The position numbers were made by a program, and so were the translations under genes. From NCBI GenBank assembly GCA_036493755.1, contig DASXPG010000073.1:1-10683 (forward strand): a DNA stretch of 10,683 nucleotides. The letters run 5' to 3'. How positions within the stretch are numbered: the first letter of the stretch is position 1; each line of letters starts with the position of its first letter. Positions 7,107-10,683 of this stretch are shown piece by piece. A model generated the notes under the pieces. It saw only the letters and a list, made by a program, of their open reading frames with translations, was not told where the DNA came from and searched no databases. The DNA comes from DASXPG01 sp036493755 (lineage in GTDB: Bacteria > Gemmatimonadota > Gemmatimonadetes > Gemmatimonadales > JACORV01).

Positions 7107-8193
7107 GGAACTTCCGCAGCTCGCGGGCGACCCGCTCGCCCGCATGCCCATCCCAATGGGCCGCCTTCAGCACCGGATTCTCCCCGATCGGCGGATACTG
7201 CCGGTCCATCAGCTTCGCCGCCGCGCCGTAGAGATCACCGCTGCAATCCGGTTCGAGGATGTTGGTTCCAGCGTCGACGGTGATCGGCCGCTCGGTGGTG
7301 GAGCGCAGCGTGAGGCAGGGAACGCCGAGGTAGGCCGACTCCTCCTGGATGCCGCCGCTGTCGGTGACGATCAGCGACGCCTCGGTCATCTTCATCACGA
7401 AGTCGCGATAGCGCAGCGGCTCGACCAGGCTGATGGCCCTGGTGAGGCGGGTGCCTAACGCGCTCGCTTCGATCTGCTTGCGCGTCCTGGGGTGAACCGG
7501 AAAGAGCAGGTCGAATTCTTTCGACAGCGACTCCAGGAAGGATGCGATCTCCGCGAACCGGCGGGCATCGTCGACGTTCGAGGGCCGGTGCAGGGTGATG
7601 AGCACCAGGCCGCGGCCGGCGCGCGGCCGGCGCGCGGTGATCTGTTCGCGCTCCAGCAGGCCGGCGAGGCTGTCGATCATGCAGTTGCCGGTGTCGACGA
7701 TGGCCTCGGGCGCGACGCCCTCGGCTTCGAGATTGCGGCGTCCCGACGGTTCGGTGACCAGCAGCAGGTTTGCCAGCCGGTCGGTGACGATGCGATTGAT
7801 TTCTTCGGGCATCGCGCGGTCGCCGCTCCGCAGCCCCGCCTCGACATGCGCCACCGCGATGCCCTGTTTGGCGCAGACCAGCGCGGCGGCCATCGTCGAA
7901 TTCACGTCGCCGTAGACCACGACCAGGTCGGGCCGCTCGGTGGTGACGTGTTTCTCGAAGGCGGTCATGATGCCGGCGGTCTGCTCGGCATGCGTCCCCG
8001 AGCCGACGCCGAGCGAAATGTCGGGAAGCGGGAGATGCAGGTCCTCGAAGAAGACGTCGCTCATCAGCCGGTCGTAGTGCTGGCCGGTGTGGAGGATGTG
8101 CGACTGCATGCGCGGGTACGCGCCGAGGGCGCGATGGACGGGCGCCATCTTCATGAAGTTCGGCCGGGCCCCGACGACATGGAGGATGCGCAT
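7096..8193 (-). CDS. wecB: UDP-N-acetylglucosamine 2-epimerase (non-hydrolysing)
   Basis: A 365-residue cytoplasmic enzyme interconverting UDP-GlcNAc and UDP-ManNAc. It has the full non-hydrolysing family pattern. GARPNFMK (8-15) holds the conserved Arg10 and Lys15. Other motifs are HTGQHYD (35-41), YGDVNSTMA (94-102) with Asp96, HVEAGLRSGD (116-125) with Glu118, MPEEINR (128-134) with Glu131, and LHRPSNVD (201-208). The UDP site is TDSGGIQEESAYLGVPCLTL (277-296) followed by RSTTERP. No key residue is missing. The ATG at 8193 begins exactly where the family does (MRILHVVGARPNF). An in-frame ATG at 8226 would add 11 residues and sits nine bases after a TAGATT box, so a longer, possibly leaderless, product remains possible. 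It is the last gene of the minus-strand group and would feed ManNAc, or ManNAcA with a dehydrogenase not seen here, into the polysaccharide. Confidence 0.95.
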   Translation of the reverse strand: MRILHVVGARPNFMKMAPVHRALGAYPRMQSHILHTGQHYDRLMSDVFFEDLHLPLPDISLGVGSGTHAEQTAGIMTAFEKHVTTERPDLVVVYGDVNSTMAAALVCAKQGIAVAHVEAGLRSGDRAMPEEINRIVTDRLANLLLVTEPSGRRNLEAEGVAPEAIVDTGNCMIDSLAGLLEREQITARRPRAGRGLVLITLHRPSNVDDARRFAEIASFLESLSKEFDLLFPVHPRTRKQIEASALGTRLTRAISLVEPLRYRDFVMKMTEASLIVTDSGGIQEESAYLGVPCLTLRSTTERPITVDAGTNILEPDCSGDLYGAAAKLMDRQYPPIGENPVLKAAHWDGHAGERVARELRKFLTA

Positions 8194-8235
8194 GATCGCC
8201 GTGCCGTTGGGAGTCAGTCTGGGCATGGGGTCGCT

Positions 8236-8241
8236 AATCTA
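8236..8241 (-). promoter_or_regulatory. TAGATT box upstream of the wecB-like gene (candidate -10 element)
   Basis: TAGATT on the minus strand lies nine bases before the ATG at 8226 and 42 bases before the ATG at 8193. It resembles a sigma-70 -10 hexamer (TATAAT). No -35 match is evident 16-18 bases further upstream. It sits in the 104-base gap 8194-8297, the only sizeable gap in this operon. The same gap holds a short hairpin (GCGGCT-ATC-AGCCGC, plus-strand 8261-8275) with no T tract. An identical box precedes the glycosyltransferase start at 9506. Confidence 0.3.
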
Positions 8242-8297
8242 ATGGGTGTAGACCTGAGCAGCGGCTATCAGCCGCCGGGAGACGCTCGAGGCGATTA

Positions 8298-9506
8298 TCA
8301 GCGCGCCGCTTCCCTCAGGATCCGCGCAACCTCGGTCGCGTACCGTTCGGCGCTGAACTGCGTCTCGGCGCGGGCTCGCGCGGCGGCGCGCATCGCCGCG
8401 CTGGCCGGTGTGCCCGCCTCGCGTAGCGCATGCACCATCGCCGCTGACATCGCCGTCACGTCGCCGGGCTCGACCAGCCAGCCGGTCACGCCATCCTCGA
8501 CGATTTCCAGCGGGCCCCCAGCGCGAGCGGCAATGACGGGCACTCCCGACGCCAGCGCTTCGGCGACCACGCGTCCAAAAGGCTCCGGGCGCGTCGAGAA
8601 GTGCACGACGACGTCGAACTCGGGATATAGCTTCCACGGCTCGGCGCTGTGCTTGAGGAAATGGATCCGGTCGCTGAGCCGCGAGCCGCCGCCTCCGACC
8701 GATGCGCGTCCGACCCGCCGGACCAGCTCTTCGGCAAAGCCCCGCTCGGCGCTGGTATCATAGATGGCGCCGCCCACGAGGACGAGATGCGCGTCGGGGA
8801 AATCGGCGGCAGCGTGTTCGAAGGCCTCGACGACCTGGAGGTGTCCTTTCCATTTCGCGAAAATCGCCGGCATGCCGATGAGCCTCGTGCTCCGGTCCAG
8901 GCCGAGCTGCGCGTGGATCCACCCCGACCGCGGCATCGGGTGAAAGCGAACCAGGTCCACGCCGTTATGCACCACTTCGGGCGGCTTGAAACCGGCCATG
9001 CGCCAGGCATCGGCGACGGCGCGTGAGTTGGCGATGCTCACCGTCGGCAGCGCGCCGACCAGCAGCTTCCAGACGTTCTGGGTCCGTTCGGGGGGAAATT
9101 CGCGGAGATGCCACGCCCGCTTGGGCCCGCGCACCAGCGAGGCCGCCAGGTGGGGCTTGAATCCGTTGGTATAAAGCACCTGCGGCGGCGCACCGAAGAG
9201 TTTCCGGCCGGCCGCCGCGATGGCTCGCGACCAGGTGGCGAGCCCGGCGGTGAGCGTAAAGAGTCCGGCGATGGTGAGCATCTCACGCTGCGAGAGGGCG
9301 AGGAGCGACTCGGCCGCGGGAGCGACGGCGTACCGCACATTGGCGCGCTTCAGTTCTTCGGCGAGAGGGCCCTCTTTCGGGAGCACGACACCGGCGTCGA
9401 TCCCCTTCGCCGCGGCGAGTCGCACGAAGTCGAGGAGGCTCCACTCCGAGCCGCCGAGTGCGGATGAGACGGAGATGCACGAAACCGTTAGGGGTGTGGG
9501 GGACAT
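8298..9506 (-). CDS. GT-B glycosyltransferase, family 4 type
   Basis: A 402-residue cytoplasmic or membrane-associated glycosyltransferase with two Rossmann-like halves. The N-terminal half carries SALGGSEWSLLDFVR (15-29), a glycine-rich acceptor-side loop with a donor-independent helix. The hinge region reads SIANSRAVADAW (157-168), then VVHNGVDLVRFHP (178-190). The C-terminal donor half has LIGMPAIFAKWKGH (209-222), AHLVLVGG, and the retaining EX7E motif RPEPFGRVVAEALASGVPVI (306-325, Glu308 and Glu316). It ends with GWLVEPGD and a terminal helix, as family 4 enzymes do. It should extend the lipid-linked glycan using a nucleotide sugar; donor and linkage cannot be predicted. The ATG lies 11 bases after the stop of the FkbM gene, in the same operon. 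A TAGATT box at that junction may add an internal promoter. A weak GACGG precedes the start. Confidence 0.93.
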   Translation of the reverse strand: MSPTPLTVSCISVSSALGGSEWSLLDFVRLAAAKGIDAGVVLPKEGPLAEELKRANVRYAVAPAAESLLALSQREMLTIAGLFTLTAGLATWSRAIAAAGRKLFGAPPQVLYTNGFKPHLAASLVRGPKRAWHLREFPPERTQNVWKLLVGALPTVSIANSRAVADAWRMAGFKPPEVVHNGVDLVRFHPMPRSGWIHAQLGLDRSTRLIGMPAIFAKWKGHLQVVEAFEHAAADFPDAHLVLVGGAIYDTSAERGFAEELVRRVGRASVGGGGSRLSDRIHFLKHSAEPWKLYPEFDVVVHFSTRPEPFGRVVAEALASGVPVIAARAGGPLEIVEDGVTGWLVEPGDVTAMSAAMVHALREAGTPASAAMRAAARARAETQFSAERYATEVARILREAAR

Positions 9507-9514
9507 CCGTCAGT

Positions 9515-9520
9515 AATCTA
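9515..9520 (-). promoter_or_regulatory. TAGATT box upstream of the GT4 gene, overlapping the FkbM stop codon
   Basis: TAGATT on the minus strand lies eight bases before the ATG at 9506; its first three bases are the FkbM stop codon. This is almost the same arrangement as the box before 8226. It may be an internal -10 element giving a leaderless or near-leaderless transcript. It may equally be a chance match, since no -35 element is visible. Confidence 0.25.
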
Positions 9521-10492
9521 TCCCGAGCGCGCCCACTTCAGGACCTGCTTGTAGTCCCATCCCGCCTTGAGCGCCTCCGGCATTGGTCCGCGATAGCAGA
9601 TCGTATTGGCGTCCTCGACCGTGGCGGGATCCGTGATGAGCCCGCTCAGCGCCGGCGTGGATCCGATGCGCCAGACCTGGTAGCCAAGCTCGGCCGTGAT
9701 GTGGCGCCACAGGTCCTCGACGCTCGCGCCCGCCCGGCGCGCGGCGCCCCTGCTCAGCTCCACGAGCATCAGCGGACTGTCCTGGTCGATCGTGCGGCGC
9801 ATCCCGTGGAGCGCCGCGAGCTCGCTGCCCTCGACGTCGAGCTTGATGAAGTCGACGGACCCCGCGACGCCGAGGTCATCGAACGCCACGGCCTCGATGG
9901 TTTCGTGATCCCTCGTCCGCGCGACGCCGGCACCCCACGTGCCTGCGTTGTCGGCGTGGTCGTCGGGCCGTCCGAATTCGAGCGTCGCGGCGCCGCTCCA
10001 CAGCGCCTTCCGCACGAGCGTCACGTTGCCGAGCTGGTTGAGGCGTACGTGGTGTTCGAGCGCGGCGAAATTTGTGGTGATGGGCTCGAAGGCGATGACG
10101 CGGCCGGTGGGACCGACGAGTCGCGAGGTGTGGAGCGTCCAGACGCCCTGGTTCGCGCCCCCATCGATGACCGTCATGCCCGGCGCGAGGAGCCGGCCGA
10201 CGAGGCACATCTCGATCGGTTCGAAGGCGCCCTGGAAGTAGGTGAAGCGACCGATGAAATCGCCCAGGTCGGCGTCGAACGCGAGCCCGCCCGGCAGCGT
10301 CGTCCGCAGCGCGTGATCCTCGGCGAGGCGCGCACCCCAGCGCTCGACGACCTGGTAACGCCAGCCCGACGCGGCGCCGAGCGCGCCCCAGCCCTGGAGC
10401 AGCGCCCGTCCGAGCCGGCGCAGTGGCGCAGGGACAGCGCCGGTCGCGGCCAGGCTAGGACCGGAGGCGGTGGTAGATCGCGAGCGTGGCAT
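9518..10492 (-). CDS. FkbM-family SAM-dependent methyltransferase
   Basis: A 324-residue class I methyltransferase, probably O-methylating a sugar of the polysaccharide. The SAM-binding loop VIDGGANQGVWTL is at 108-120 (motif I, D-x-G-A-N-x-G). FEPITTNFAALEHHV (135-149) is the FkbM motif after strand 2 with the Asn. NVTLVRKALW is at 156-165. DFIKLDVEGSELAALHGM (214-231) carries the family's IKLDVEG-E signature. The ATG at 10492 is preferred: GGAGG lies nine bases upstream, and residues encoded further 5' in this frame do not look like the family and overlap the preceding glycosyltransferase in another frame. With this start the gene overlaps the glycosyltransferase end by 38 bases. FkbM proteins in glycan loci often cap or decorate sugars; the target here is unknown. 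The C-terminus (WDYKQVLKWARSG) is past the core fold. Confidence 0.92.
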   Translation of the reverse strand: MPRSRSTTASGPSLAATGAVPAPLRRLGRALLQGWGALGAASGWRYQVVERWGARLAEDHALRTTLPGGLAFDADLGDFIGRFTYFQGAFEPIEMCLVGRLLAPGMTVIDGGANQGVWTLHTSRLVGPTGRVIAFEPITTNFAALEHHVRLNQLGNVTLVRKALWSGAATLEFGRPDDHADNAGTWGAGVARTRDHETIEAVAFDDLGVAGSVDFIKLDVEGSELAALHGMRRTIDQDSPLMLVELSRGAARRAGASVEDLWRHITAELGYQVWRIGSTPALSGLITDPATVEDANTICYRGPMPEALKAGWDYKQVLKWARSG

Positions 10493-10683
10493 CGGCCGCG
10501 GCCTCCCAGTTGAAACGGCCGGCATCCTCCCGCGCCCGCGCGCCGCGCCCCGAGTCCCGAAGCAGCTCGGCCACCGCATCCCGGAATGCCGCGGGATCGC
10601 GAGGATCGACCAGGATTCCGCCGCCGTGTACCACTTCGGGCGCCGCGCCCCAGGCACTGGCAACAACGGCAACGCCGCGCGTC
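10455..10683 (-). CDS. GT-B glycosyltransferase, C-terminal end (5' truncated by window edge)
   Basis: The last 75 codons of a gene entering from the right edge. It ends in TAG at 10457-10455 and is read in a frame different from the FkbM gene. The peptide begins TRGVAVVASAWGAAPEVVHG, continues GGILVDPRDPAAFRDAVAEL, and ends WEAAADATLAIYHRLRS. This is the end of the donor-binding domain of family 4/family 1 GT-B enzymes: the A-x-G-x-x-P-E-V-V loop, the G-x-L-V-D-P-x-D turn, a helix with AVAELLRD, and the F-x-W-E C-terminal helix. The EX7E catalytic region lies beyond the window. It is upstream of FkbM in the same operon, with a 38-base overlap. Donor and acceptor are unknown. Confidence 0.87.
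   Translation of the reverse strand, partial: TRGVAVVASAWGAAPEVVHGGGILVDPRDPAAFRDAVAELLRDSGRGARAREDAGRFNWEAAADATLAIYHRLRS
10502..10506 (-). promoter_or_regulatory. Ribosome binding site that decides the FkbM start
   Basis: GGAGG on the minus strand, nine bases before the ATG at 10492. It is the strongest Shine-Dalgarno match in the window and favours this start over the in-frame ATGs further upstream. It lies inside the coding sequence of the preceding glycosyltransferase. Confidence 0.7.

Noticed and set aside
8261..8275. Hairpin GCGGCT-ATC-AGCCGC as a terminator between the GT4 and wecB-like genes
   Set aside because: The stem is only six base pairs with a three-base loop and no T tract on either strand.
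7492..8763. Open frame of 423 codons on the plus strand across the WecB and GT4 genes
   Set aside because: It spans two convincing minus-strand genes and the gap between them, and its composition changes along its length. It is not a protein I can recognise.
9458..10513. Open frame of 351 codons on the plus strand opposite the FkbM gene
   Set aside because: Low-complexity Arg/Ala/Glu-rich antisense shadow of an enzyme with complete motifs.
10493..10672. Sixty-residue N-terminal extension of the FkbM protein (start at 10672)
   Set aside because: These bases encode a recognisable glycosyltransferase C-terminus in another frame, and a strong GGAGG site supports the ATG at 10492.

Overview
The window is GC-rich DNA (roughly two-thirds G+C) from a Gram-negative bacterium with a surface polysaccharide. 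Nearly every base is coding and almost every gene belongs to extracellular glycan synthesis or export (capsule, O-antigen or EPS type). The outer-membrane export proteins (a Wza-like SLBB protein and a Wzi-like barrel) show a two-membrane cell. The phylum is not fixed by the sequence. Gemmatimonadota or a similar GC-rich lineage fits the overall look, but that is inference only.

Layout. (1) 1-1316, plus strand: the 3' end of a sugar-nucleotide epimerase overlaps a polyprenyl-phosphate sugar-1-phosphate transferase (WecA/WbpL type), the enzyme that starts a lipid-linked glycan. (2) 1322-5451, minus strand: a two-gene export operon, transcribed from a relatively AT-rich divergent promoter region at about 5452-5616. 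It encodes a long polysaccharide export protein with six SLBB-like repeats, then a Wzi-type outer-membrane barrel. (3) 5617-7106, plus strand: a small cupin gene overlaps a DegT/perosamine-synthase-like aminotransferase, probably for an amino-sugar precursor. (4) 7096-10683, minus strand, read right to left: the 3' end of a GT-B glycosyltransferase, an FkbM-family methyltransferase, a second GT-B glycosyltransferase, and a WecB-type UDP-GlcNAc 2-epimerase.

Inferred working model: WecB supplies UDP-ManNAc. The aminotransferase, perhaps helped by the cupin, supplies a 4-amino-4,6-dideoxy or similar sugar. The upstream epimerase supplies a 4-epimer. The membrane transferase loads the first sugar-phosphate on undecaprenyl phosphate, the two glycosyltransferases extend the chain, FkbM may O-methylate it, and the SLBB and Wzi proteins move it to the surface and hold it there. 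No flippase, polymerase, Wzc-type co-polymerase or ABC transporter lies in this window, so the locus must extend beyond it.

There is no rRNA, tRNA, CRISPR array, insertion sequence or phage gene. No clearly new multi-gene system was found. The best leads are the unassigned cupin, the unusually long SLBB exporter, a recurring 8-mer (CGTTAGGC), and matched TAGATT boxes just upstream of two gene starts.
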